Assembly: GCA_025453595.1 (NCBI GenBank)
Contig: JALOQB010000019.1
Coordinates: 1-35,391, forward strand
Length of the DNA stretch: 35,391 nucleotides
From: Polyangiaceae bacterium
GTDB lineage: Bacteria; Myxococcota_A; Polyangia; Polyangiales; Polyangiaceae
Direction of reading: 5' to 3'
Below the pieces are notes generated by a model. The model was not told the origin of the DNA, made no database searches, and was given only the letters and a program-made list of their open reading frames with translations. Positions 7,854 to 15,658 of this stretch are shown here, piece by piece; position 1 is the stretch's first letter; the number at the start of each line of letters is the position of its first letter. The translations under genes and the position numbers were made by a program.

Positions 7854-8957
7854 GCGAGCTTTTTCGTGCTCAAAGTAGGCCTCGAGCATCTCGCGAGCGA
7901 CGGCGTTGCCCTTGGTCCACCATTTGACATCGTTGGCGAGCATCACGGAGATGGCGACGCGAGGGTGGCGGGAGGGTGCGAAGCCGGCGAACCAGGAGAA
8001 CATCCGGGTGGGTTTGCCGCCGATGAGGGTCCCGGTCTTGCCGGCGACGTTCATGCCAGGGAACACCTTGCGACCATCCTCATCGTGAAACACCTTGGCG
8101 CTGGTGCCGCTCCTGGTGGTGACCTCGAGCATGCGCACCAGGGTGTTGGCGGTGGAGACACGGACCGCGCGGCCCAGCTCGAACTCGGGGTGCTCGTCGT
8201 CGTCGAGCAAGGTCAACGGTACCCGTTCCCCCTTGTTGGCGATGGTGTGCATCAAAAAGAGAGCCGATAGCGCCGACATCTTCCCGTTCCAGAAGCCGGC
8301 GGCGGCGCGCCCGAAGCCCAGCTCGTCCTCGGGGATGCGGAGCTGGCTGCGGGGCACCCGGATGTCGATGGGGATCTCGGCGCCGATGCCGAGCTGCTCC
8401 GCGGTCTCCCGGAGGTCAGCGGGCTTGAGGTGCTTGAGGGCCATGCGAGCGAAGACGAGGTTGACGCTGTGGCCGAGGGCATCGCCCAGGGTGGTGCACC
8501 GGTCATCCCGGGAGCGATCGTCGTGGAGGTCTTCTGCCTCGATGCCGTGCTCTCCGCCGGCGTAGCACTGGCGCGTCGCCGGCGAGACCCTGCGGCTCTC
8601 CAGGAGCGCCGCGGCGGTGACCACCTTGAACACGCTGGCGCTGGGCGCCATCGGCGTCGCCACGACGTCCCCGCCCCCCCGGCTCGCCCAGGCCAGGATC
8701 TTGCCGGTGCGCACGTCGCTCAGCACGATGGCCCCCTCGTGGGGTCGGGCCTTGGCGAGCAGGCGCTCCGCGGTCGCCTGGAGGGTCGGCTCCAGCGTCA
8801 GCTTCTTGTGCCCGCCGCCCCGGACAGGAGCCACGTAGACCCCGCGGGCCAGCCGCGCCTGGCGCACGCTGACCGAGACACGCTCGGAGGCAGCTCGCGC
8901 CCCGGAGCTCAGGGTAGCCACGAAGAGACTCGCAAGGATCGGCCAGACAAAGCGCAC
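7848..8957 (-). CDS. Penicillin-binding protein, transpeptidase domain only
   Basis: 369 residues from a GTG start with a cleavable-looking signal (SSGARA-AS near residue 22). The acyl-serine transpeptidase motifs are all present: SxxK as Ser108-Val-Phe-Lys111, SxN as Ser164-Val-Asn166, and KTG at 307-309. The usual N-terminal glycosyltransferase or PBP dimerisation domain is missing, so it resembles the bare transpeptidase parts of PBP2/FtsI or class D-like enzymes. It should cross-link or bind peptidoglycan stem peptides in the periplasm. A beta-lactamase role is less likely because the architecture is closer to PBPs. It is divergent from the glycosyltransferase gene across about 130 nt that should carry both promoters. 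No clear ribosome-binding site precedes the GTG. Confidence 0.85.
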   Translation of the reverse strand: MRFVWPILASLFVATLSSGARAASERVSVSVRQARLARGVYVAPVRGGGHKKLTLEPTLQATAERLLAKARPHEGAIVLSDVRTGKILAWASRGGGDVVATPMAPSASVFKVVTAAALLESRRVSPATRQCYAGGEHGIEAEDLHDDRSRDDRCTTLGDALGHSVNLVFARMALKHLKPADLRETAEQLGIGAEIPIDIRVPRSQLRIPEDELGFGRAAAGFWNGKMSALSALFLMHTIANKGERVPLTLLDDDEHPEFELGRAVRVSTANTLVRMLEVTTRSGTSAKVFHDEDGRKVFPGMNVAGKTGTLIGGKPTRMFSWFAGFAPSRHPRVAISVMLANDVKWWTKGNAVAREMLEAYFEHEKARR

Positions 8958-9089
8958 CGGCGGACCATAAGAAAGCCCACCGCGAGGGCCAAATTTCTGT
9001 CACATCTTCCCCTTCCCTCGCGCCCCCGCTGCGGCCGGGATGGACAGCCTCTCGCCCTCGTTCTAGGCCCCGATGGCCCGGAGCTTCCC

Positions 9090-9815
9090 TTGCCTGCCCC
9101 CCTGCTCATCGTGCTCCCGACCTTCAACGAGGCGGAGATCCTGCCCACCACGATCCAGCGTGTCCTGGCGGTCATCCCCTGGGCCGAGGTGCTGGTCGTC
9201 GATGATCAGTCGCCGGACGGTACAGCACGCCTCGCCCGCTCGCTGAGCGAGGCAGATCCGCGGATCCATGTGCTCTGCCGCCGCGGGCCCCGGGGCCTGG
9301 GGCTGGCCTACGTCGATGGCTTTCGCTGGGGGCTCGCCCGGGGCTACCGCTACCTCTTCGAGATGGACGCGGATCTGTCCCACGCCCCCGAGCACCTGCC
9401 GGCGCTGCTCGCCGCCCTCGAGGAGGGGGCGGACGTGGTCGTGGGGTCGAGGAACATCCCCGGAGGTCGCGTCGAGGGCTGGGGCCCCGGGCGTCACCTG
9501 CTCTCTCGCGGGGGCTCTCTCTACGCCCGCCTCGCCCTCGATCTGCCCCTGCGCGACCTCACCAGCGGGTTCAAGGGCTACACCCGGGGAGCCCTCCAGA
9601 AGATCGACGTCGAGACCCTCCGCTCCAACGGGTACTCCTTCCAGATCGAGACCTCCTTCCGCGCGCTCCGGCGTGGCCTCCGGGTCCAGGAAGTGCCCAT
9701 CGTGTTCGTGGATCGCAGGGTGGGGCGCTCCAAGATGAACGGGCGCATCTTCCTCGAGGCCCTGCTGGTTGTATGGAAACTCCGTGCATCTTCCTTCGCC
9801 GGAGCCTCGCGCTAG
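9090..9815 (+). CDS. Polyprenol-phosphate mannosyltransferase-like family 2 glycosyltransferase
   Basis: 241 residues from TTG 9090-9092, which has GGAG 6 nt upstream; the frame is open earlier but only because it lies opposite the PBP gene. Motifs match dolichol/polyprenol monophosphomannose synthase (DPM1/Ppm1): IVLPTFNEAE, VVDDQSPDGTA (about 37-46), the DAD metal site (Asp93, Asp95) in EMDADLSH, GSRNIPGGRVEGWG, the SGFKGYTR segment, and a C-terminal VDRRVGRSKM. The enzyme should transfer a sugar, probably mannose from GDP-mannose, to a polyprenyl phosphate at the inner membrane, supplying lipid-linked sugar donors for envelope glycosylation. There is no C-terminal membrane domain. One TATGGAA copy lies near its 3' end (9772-9778). 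Confidence 0.87.
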   Translation: MPAPLLIVLPTFNEAEILPTTIQRVLAVIPWAEVLVVDDQSPDGTARLARSLSEADPRIHVLCRRGPRGLGLAYVDGFRWGLARGYRYLFEMDADLSHAPEHLPALLAALEEGADVVVGSRNIPGGRVEGWGPGRHLLSRGGSLYARLALDLPLRDLTSGFKGYTRGALQKIDVETLRSNGYSFQIETSFRALRRGLRVQEVPIVFVDRRVGRSKMNGRIFLEALLVVWKLRASSFAGASR

Positions 9816-9817
9816 CC

Positions 9818-9836
9818 CGCCGGAAGGGGTCCGGCG
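9818..9836 (+). terminator. Possible hairpin after the glycosyltransferase gene
   Basis: A 7-bp inverted repeat (CGCCGGA / TCCGGCG) with an AGGGG loop, starting 3 nt after the TAG stop and 45 nt before the M16 gene. There is no T-tract, so it may be only a weak terminator or a GC-rich chance structure. Confidence 0.25.
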
Positions 9837-9880
9837 CCGGGGGTGGTGCAAGCAGGCAACTGTCTGGTAGGGAACGAGGG

Positions 9881-11314
9881 ATGCCGTCCAGAGACAAGAA
9901 GAGGAGAGGCGATCCGGTCAACATTGACCTGGATCTGCTCAACGAAGGCAAGCCTGACACCGCCCGCGTCGAGCAGGTCGAGGTGCTACCCTGGGGAGGG
10001 GGTCAACACCTGGAGCGTTACCGGCTGGGCAACGGGCTCCAGGTGCTGCTGCTGGTGGATCACGGGGCGCCGGTCTTCAGCTACCAGACGTGGTTCGCGG
10101 TGGGTTCGCGGCACGAGCGCCCGGGCAAGACGGGTCTGGCGCACCTGTTCGAGCACCTGATGTTCAACGAGAGCGAGGGCCTGCCGAAGGGTGAGTTCGA
10201 CCGGAAGCTGGAGGAGTGCGGCGCCGAGTCGAACGCCGCGACCTGGGTGGACTGGACTTACTACCACGAGAACGTCCCGAGCGATCGGCTCGCCCTGGTG
10301 GTGCGGCTGGAGGCGAACCGCATGGCCCGGCTGGTGCTGCGGGAGCCCCAGCTGGTCAGCGAGAAGGAGGTGGTATCGAACGAGCGACGGCAGCGGGTCG
10401 AGGACGACGTGGACGGGGCCGTGGCCGAGCTGCTCTACAAGACCGCCTTCGAGCGCCACGGCTACGGGTGGCCCACCATCGGCTGGATGGAGGATATCCA
10501 GAACTTCTCTACAAAAGACTGCGAGGAGTTCTACCGGACCTACTACGCGCCGAACAACGCGGTGCTCGTGGTGGTGGGGGACGTGGACCGGGAGGAGCTG
10601 CTGTCGGAGGTGCAGCGGCGCTACGGGCCGATGGAGGCGGCGCGGCTGCCGGTGGAGGACGTGAGGCCAGAGCCGCCGCAGCAGGGGGAGCGGCGGGTCG
10701 AGGTGGAGAAGCCCACGGAGACGGAGAAGATCCAGGTGGGCTACCGGGGGCCGGCGCTGGGGGACGCGGATCACGTGGCGCTGTCGGTGCTCAACGAGAT
10801 CCTGTTCGGGGGCCGGGCCTCGCGCATGCATCGGGCGCTGGTGCAGGACGCGGAGGCGGCGGTGGACTGCCGGGGCTGGGTCTCGACCTTCCGTGACCCT
10901 GGGCTCTACGACATCGGGGTCACCGCTCGTCCCGGGGTCAAGGCCGAGGTGTTGCTCGAGATCCTGGATCGGGAGCTCCAGCGCGTGAGCCAGGATCCGG
11001 TCGAGGAGGCCGAGCTGGCGCGGGCCCGGGCGCGGATCGAGCTGGGCGCGCTTCACGGCATGGAGAGCTGCGATGGGCGAGCGGAGCAGATCGGGTTCTA
11101 CGAGATCGTGCTCGGTGACCCCCTGGGGGCCCTCCGGCGCCTGGAGGCGCTGCGGCGAGTCACCATCACGGATCTGCGGCGCGTGGCCCGCCGCTACCTC
11201 GTCAAGGAGGCCCGCTCCGTGGTCCTTGTCCGGGCCTCGCTCGCCGGGGAAGACGGGGGGGAAGAGGGCCCAGAGCAGGAAGATTTGACCGGAGAGAGGC
11301 AGGTGTCGCCTTGA
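9881..11314 (+). CDS. M16 family zinc metallopeptidase, catalytic subunit
   Basis: 477 residues from the ATG at 9881, with GGGA 7 nt upstream. The inverted zinc motif HxxEH is His88-Leu-Phe-Glu91-His92 (AHLFEHLMF), and the third ligand glutamate should lie in EKEVVSNERRQRVED. The two M16 halves follow: the catalytic half to about residue 240, then the inactive half with GGRASRMHRALV. There is no signal peptide, so a cytoplasmic location is likely; other M16B pairs are periplasmic. It overlaps the next M16 gene by 4 nt (TTGA), as expected for a two-subunit protease like mitochondrial processing peptidase or the bacterial M16B pairs. Substrates are probably short peptides or signal remnants, but this is family knowledge only. 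Confidence 0.88.
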   Translation: MPSRDKKRRGDPVNIDLDLLNEGKPDTARVEQVEVLPWGGGQHLERYRLGNGLQVLLLVDHGAPVFSYQTWFAVGSRHERPGKTGLAHLFEHLMFNESEGLPKGEFDRKLEECGAESNAATWVDWTYYHENVPSDRLALVVRLEANRMARLVLREPQLVSEKEVVSNERRQRVEDDVDGAVAELLYKTAFERHGYGWPTIGWMEDIQNFSTKDCEEFYRTYYAPNNAVLVVVGDVDREELLSEVQRRYGPMEAARLPVEDVRPEPPQQGERRVEVEKPTETEKIQVGYRGPALGDADHVALSVLNEILFGGRASRMHRALVQDAEAAVDCRGWVSTFRDPGLYDIGVTARPGVKAEVLLEILDRELQRVSQDPVEEAELARARARIELGALHGMESCDGRAEQIGFYEIVLGDPLGALRRLEALRRVTITDLRRVARRYLVKEARSVVLVRASLAGEDGGEEGPEQEDLTGERQVSP

Positions 11315-13035
11315 AGATCATCGTGGAAGAGAGCGCGGCGGTACCGCTCGTCAACATGTCGCTGGCCTTCCGGGCCGGCTCCCTCCTTGACCCCCAGGGC
11401 CAGGAGGGGCTCGCCCGCCTCGCTGGCCGCATGCTGCGGCGCGGCGGCGGCGGCCTCTCCGCACAGCAGATCGAGGAGGCCATCGACCTCCTTGGCGCCG
11501 AGCTCTCCGTCGATACCAGCTTCGGCTGGACCGCCGTCAGCGTCTCCGTGCTCTCTCGCAACGCCGAGCCCATGGCCGAGCTCCTCGGCAAGCTCGTCGC
11601 TGGCCCCTCCTTCGACGGCATCGAGCTGGGCAAGCTCCAGCGGGAGATCGAGGCCGAGATCGTCGAGTCCAGGGACAACGATCAGATCCTCGCCAGCCGC
11701 GCCCTGCGCCGCGAGGTCTTCGGGTCCCACCCCTTCAACCGTCGCATCGGCGGTTACCTCTCCACCGTCTCCACCATCCAGCCCGAGCAGGCCCGGAATC
11801 ACCACGAGCGCGTGTTCTGCAAGGCCAACGCCCTCATGGTCTTCTCTGGCAACGTCGACAAGAAGCGCGCACGCGCCCTCGCCGCCGCCGCCACCGCCGG
11901 GCTCCCCGAGGGCGAGCCGGTCAAGGACCGCTGCAGCGAGCCCGCCTCCAGACCGGGTCGTCACCTCGTCTTCGTCGACAAGCCCGACCGCACCCAGACC
12001 CAGATGTACCTGGGCACCCTCGGGGCTCACCCCCACGACGATGACCTCACCGCCCTCCAGGTGGCCACGTCGGCCCTCGGCGGCACCTTCACCGCTCGCC
12101 TCATGCAGGAGGTTCGTGTCAAACGCGGCTGGTCCTACGGCGCCTATGCGCGCGTGGGTCTTGATAGACACCGTGAACTCTTCTCGCTCTGGGCAGCCCC
12201 CGCCGCCGGCGACGCCCCGGCCTGCCTGGGGTTGCTGATCGAGCTGCTGGAGCAGTGGCACCAGGAGGGGGTCGAGAAGGAGGAGCTGGCCTTCGTGAAG
12301 CGCTACCTGAGCCGCTCCCATGTGTTCGACATCGACACGGCGCAGAAGAGGGCGCAGCAGCGGATGACAGCCGAGCTTTACGACCTGCCGGAGGGCTACC
12401 ACGAGGGGTACGTCGAGCGCATCAAGGCGGTCTCGCGCAAGGCGGCCAACAGGGCGATCCAGGGGCGAATCGACCCGAACAACCTGGTGATCGCGGTGGT
12501 GGGCAGCCACGCCGAGCTGGGGGCCGCGGTGGAGCAGGCGATCCCGGGGCTTACCAGCACGACGATCGTCCCGTACGATCTGGAATTACCCCCGGATGCG
12601 CCCCTCGCCTCCCCTCTCGCTGCCGCTGCTCGCCGCGCTGGCCTTGCTCTCCCCTTCCCTGGCCCGCGCGGGCGATTTGACCCTGTGGCATGCGTACCGC
12701 GAGGGGGGCGCCGAGCAGGAGGCGCTCCGGGCCATCCTGGCGCGTTTCCAGGAGCGCCACCCGGAGACCCGGGTCACGACCCTGGCGGTCCCCTTCGAGG
12801 GGTACGCGTCCAAGCTGGGCGCCGCCATCCCCGCCGGCAACGGACCGTCCCTGTTCATCGACGCCCACGAGCGCGTGGCCGACTACCAGCGGCGTGGCCT
12901 GGTCGCCCCGGCCGGAGGCGCCCTGCCCCCGGAGGAGCGCCCGGGCTTTGCCCCCGCCTCCCTCGACGCGGTGAGCCTCGGCGGGCAACTGTATGGAATC
13001 CCTCTATCACGCAAGTGCCTGGCGCTGTACCTTAA
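11311..13035 (+). CDS. M16 family peptidase-like subunit without zinc motif; reads through into the next gene
   Basis: Starts at TTG 11311, overlapping the stop of the first M16 gene. The region to about 12,585 (residue 425) is a complete M16 pair of domains. The HxxEH motif is absent: the equivalent segment reads GLARLAGRMLRRG. The typical LMQEVRVKRGWSYGAYA segment of the non-catalytic partner is present (RxxxY). After TTIVPYDLE there is no stop where the domain ends. The frame stays open to TGA 13033-13035, adding about 150 residues very rich in Pro, Arg, Gly and Ala, which lie over the first 440 nt of the ABC transporter gene in another frame. Most likely the natural stop has been lost by a frameshift (real or a sequencing error) near 12,560-12,595. 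Confidence 0.8.
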   Translation: MKIIVEESAAVPLVNMSLAFRAGSLLDPQGQEGLARLAGRMLRRGGGGLSAQQIEEAIDLLGAELSVDTSFGWTAVSVSVLSRNAEPMAELLGKLVAGPSFDGIELGKLQREIEAEIVESRDNDQILASRALRREVFGSHPFNRRIGGYLSTVSTIQPEQARNHHERVFCKANALMVFSGNVDKKRARALAAAATAGLPEGEPVKDRCSEPASRPGRHLVFVDKPDRTQTQMYLGTLGAHPHDDDLTALQVATSALGGTFTARLMQEVRVKRGWSYGAYARVGLDRHRELFSLWAAPAAGDAPACLGLLIELLEQWHQEGVEKEELAFVKRYLSRSHVFDIDTAQKRAQQRMTAELYDLPEGYHEGYVERIKAVSRKAANRAIQGRIDPNNLVIAVVGSHAELGAAVEQAIPGLTSTTIVPYDLELPPDAPLASPLAAAARRAGLALPFPGPRGRFDPVACVPRGGRRAGGAPGHPGAFPGAPPGDPGHDPGGPLRGVRVQAGRRHPRRQRTVPVHRRPRARGRLPAAWPGRPGRRRPAPGGAPGLCPRLPRRGEPRRATVWNPSITQVPGAVP

Positions 13036-14758
13036 CAGCGAGCTGATCCCGCAGGACCCGCCGGATCTGGAGGCGCTGCTGGACGCGCCGCTGGGGCCCG
13101 GGGTGCTGCCGCTGGCCCACGTGGCGGGGGCGGCGTACATGCATGCGCCCTTCCTGTCGGCGTTTGGCGGGGCGATGCTGGGGCCAGACGGCAGCTACGG
13201 TCTGGACAGCGAGGCCGGGCGTCGCTCGACGGAGTACGTGGCGGGGCTGGCGCGCCGGGGGAAGATCCCCGAGGAGGCGTCGGGCTCGCTGGTGAACGAG
13301 CTGTTCTCCTCGGGGAAGGCGGCGGGGGCCATCGGAGGGCCATGGACGGCGGGGGATCTGAAGGGGTCGGTGCGCTACCGGGTCATCCCGCTGCCGCCGC
13401 TGCGGGGGGTGGGCCCGATGAAGCCCCTGCTGACGGTCGAGGCGGCGTTCCTGACGCCGCAGGCGGGGGAGGAGGCGAGGGAGCTGGCGAGGTTCCTGGG
13501 TTCGGAGGACGCGGCGCAGATCCGGGCGCAGGTGGGCAGGACGGTGTCGGCCCGGGCCCGCCCGTCGGAGGCCGAGCGCAGCGATCCGTTCCTGCTGGCC
13601 TTCGCGAGGGCCGCGGACGGTGCGATCCCGATGCCCACGAGCCCGCTGATGAGGCTGACCTTCGAGCCGGCGGACCGGGCGCTGCGCAAGGTGCTCCGGG
13701 GGGACGCGCCGGCGGACGTGGCGCTGCGCGAGGCGGCGCATCGCTTCGACGATGTACGGCGGCCGCCCCCGGCCCCCGCCGCGTCGGGCCCTTACCTGCT
13801 GCTGCTGGGCCTGCTGACCTTGCTGGGGGCCGGGTACCTGGTGCGCGAGGGGCGCCAGGCCGCCGCCCAGGGCGAGCTCCGTCGATCGCTCCCGGCCTAC
13901 GCTTACATCGCCCAGGCGCTGCTCGCCGTCACCGTGCTGGTGATCGGCCCGCTCATCGTGGGCGCCGGGACTTCCTTCTTCGCAGGGAGAGGCGACACCC
14001 TGCGCTTCGTCGGGCTGGCCCACTACGCCGAGATCCTCACCGCGCGAGGGGGGCCGCTGCTGGCGAGCGGTTCCTTCTACCTCGTCCTGCTGGTGACCCT
14101 GCTCTGGACGCTGGCCAACGTGAGCCTGCACCTGCTGCTCGGTCTGTTCTTCGGCCTGCTGCTCTCCCACCCGACGCTGCGCTTCAAGGCGCTCTACCGG
14201 GTGCTGCTGATCGTCCCCTGGGCCGTCCCTTCCTACGTGACAGCCCTGGCCTGGAAGGGCATGTTTCACCGGCAATTTGGCGCGATCAACGCAATCCTCA
14301 TGGCCCTGGGGGCCGAGCCGGTGGCCTGGTTCTCCCGCTTCGCCACCGCGTTCAGCGCCAACCTGGCGACCAACGTCTGGCTCGGATTCCCCTTCATGAT
14401 GGTCGTGACCCTCGGCGCCATCACCGCCGTCCCCCAGGATGTCCTCGAGGCCGCCGAGGTCGACGGGGCCACCCGCTGGCAGCGCCTGCGGCTCGTCACC
14501 CTCCCCCTCATCAAGCCCGTGCTCCTCCCCGCTGTCGCCCTGGGCGCTGTATGGACGTTCAATATGTTCAACGTGGTCTTCCTGGTCTCCGGGGGTGACC
14601 CGGATGGCACGACGGACATCCTGGTGTCGGAGGCGTATCGCTGGGCCTTCACCCGGGACGCGCAGGTGGGCTACGCGGCGGCCTACGCGGTGTTGATCTT
14701 CCTGCTGCTCTTCGGCGGGACCCGGGCCCTCAACCGGCTGACCGGGGCGAGGGTCTGA
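12596..14758 (+). CDS. Sugar ABC transporter: solute-binding protein fused to MalF-type permease
   Basis: 720 residues from the ATG at 12596, which opens a signal peptide (cleavage after ARA near residue 25). Residues about 26-385 are a family 1 extracellular solute-binding protein (LTLWHAYREGG, PSLFIDAHER, YGIPLSRKCLALYLN, GAIGGPWTAGDL). A hydrophobic segment near 398-417 links it to a MalF-like permease (about 430-720) with several membrane spans and the EAA loop EAAEVDGATRWQRLRLVTLPL (about 617-637) that contacts the ATPase. The binding protein is thus tethered to its own channel instead of being free. The stop overlaps the next permease gene by one base. No ATPase gene is nearby, so a shared MsmX/MalK-type ATPase must serve it. 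The substrate is probably a sugar or oligosaccharide; it could also be another polyol. Confidence 0.88.
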   Translation: MRPSPPLSLPLLAALALLSPSLARAGDLTLWHAYREGGAEQEALRAILARFQERHPETRVTTLAVPFEGYASKLGAAIPAGNGPSLFIDAHERVADYQRRGLVAPAGGALPPEERPGFAPASLDAVSLGGQLYGIPLSRKCLALYLNSELIPQDPPDLEALLDAPLGPGVLPLAHVAGAAYMHAPFLSAFGGAMLGPDGSYGLDSEAGRRSTEYVAGLARRGKIPEEASGSLVNELFSSGKAAGAIGGPWTAGDLKGSVRYRVIPLPPLRGVGPMKPLLTVEAAFLTPQAGEEARELARFLGSEDAAQIRAQVGRTVSARARPSEAERSDPFLLAFARAADGAIPMPTSPLMRLTFEPADRALRKVLRGDAPADVALREAAHRFDDVRRPPPAPAASGPYLLLLGLLTLLGAGYLVREGRQAAAQGELRRSLPAYAYIAQALLAVTVLVIGPLIVGAGTSFFAGRGDTLRFVGLAHYAEILTARGGPLLASGSFYLVLLVTLLWTLANVSLHLLLGLFFGLLLSHPTLRFKALYRVLLIVPWAVPSYVTALAWKGMFHRQFGAINAILMALGAEPVAWFSRFATAFSANLATNVWLGFPFMMVVTLGAITAVPQDVLEAAEVDGATRWQRLRLVTLPLIKPVLLPAVALGAVWTFNMFNVVFLVSGGDPDGTTDILVSEAYRWAFTRDAQVGYAAAYAVLIFLLLFGGTRALNRLTGARV

Positions 14759-15609
14759 TGAAGCGCCAGGGGACCTTGCTGGAACACGCGCTGATCCACG
14801 TGGCGCTGGTGCTGGGGGTGGCCTTCGCGCTCTACCCGGTGCTGTGGGTGCTATCGCTGGCCCTCTCGCCGCAGAGCGCCGCCCCCGCCCCCCGCGCCAT
14901 CCCGCTGCCCGAGAGCGTCTCCCTGGTCAACCTGTCCAGCGTGGTGCTCTCGACCTCGGGAGGCACCTGGCTCTTTGGCCGCCAGCTCCTCAACAGCGTC
15001 GTGGTCTCCCTGGCCACCGCCGCCGTCGGTTGCCTGCTCGCCTTGCCCGCCGCTTACGCGCTCTCACGCTTCGAATTTGTCGGCAAGAAGAACGGCACCG
15101 CCCTGCTGCTCGCCACCCAGATGTTCCCCACCGTGGCCAGCGCCATCCCCCTCTACCTGCTCCTCAACGCGCTCCACCTCCTCGACACCAAGACAGGCCT
15201 GGTCGTCTGTTACGCCTCGACCTCCGTCCCCTTCGCCATCTTCCAGCTCCGGGGCGCCTTTGACACCATCCCGAAGGACCTGGAAGAAGCCGCGATGATC
15301 GACGGGGCCACCCGGCTGGTGGCCTTTGTGCGGGTGGTCTTGCCGGCGGCCAGGCCCGCGATCGCGGTCACGTTCCTGTTCGCCTTCATGAGCGCCTGGA
15401 ACGAGTTCATCCTGGCGGCGACCATCCTGGGGCGCGAGGAGGCCTTCACGCTCCCGGTGGTGCTGTCGCGGTACGTGGGCGAGCACGACGCGGACTGGGG
15501 CCGGTTTGCCGCGGGGGCGCTGGTGGTTTCCATCCCGGTCATGGCCCTGTTTTACCTCACCCAGAAGCACCTGGTCGGGGGGCTCACCTCCGGCGGCGTC
15601 AAGGGCTGA
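14758..15609 (+). CDS. MalG-type ABC transporter permease
   Basis: 283 residues with six predicted membrane spans, the second channel half of the carbohydrate importer. The EAA loop is EEAAMIDGATRLVAFVRVVL (about 176-195), and the LSRFEFVGKK segment after the third span and FMSAWNEFILA are typical MalG landmarks. The start shares one base with the stop of the fused binding-protein/permease gene, so the two are coupled. Together they form a CUT1-type importer complex in the inner membrane, missing only the ATPase. The intergenic gap to the next gene is about 50 nt, so the following operon may share its transcript. Confidence 0.88.
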   Translation: MKRQGTLLEHALIHVALVLGVAFALYPVLWVLSLALSPQSAAPAPRAIPLPESVSLVNLSSVVLSTSGGTWLFGRQLLNSVVVSLATAAVGCLLALPAAYALSRFEFVGKKNGTALLLATQMFPTVASAIPLYLLLNALHLLDTKTGLVVCYASTSVPFAIFQLRGAFDTIPKDLEEAAMIDGATRLVAFVRVVLPAARPAIAVTFLFAFMSAWNEFILAATILGREEAFTLPVVLSRYVGEHDADWGRFAAGALVVSIPVMALFYLTQKHLVGGLTSGGVKG

Positions 15610-15658
15610 CCCCCTCGGACCTGCCCGCGAGGTGAGGTACAGTGGCGCCCTCGTGTCC

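Noticed and set aside
11194-12510. Minus-strand open frame of 438 codons
   Set aside because: It is antisense to the M16 pair, and is Gly/Ala/Val-rich with no motif. The plus-strand M16 domains explain the region.
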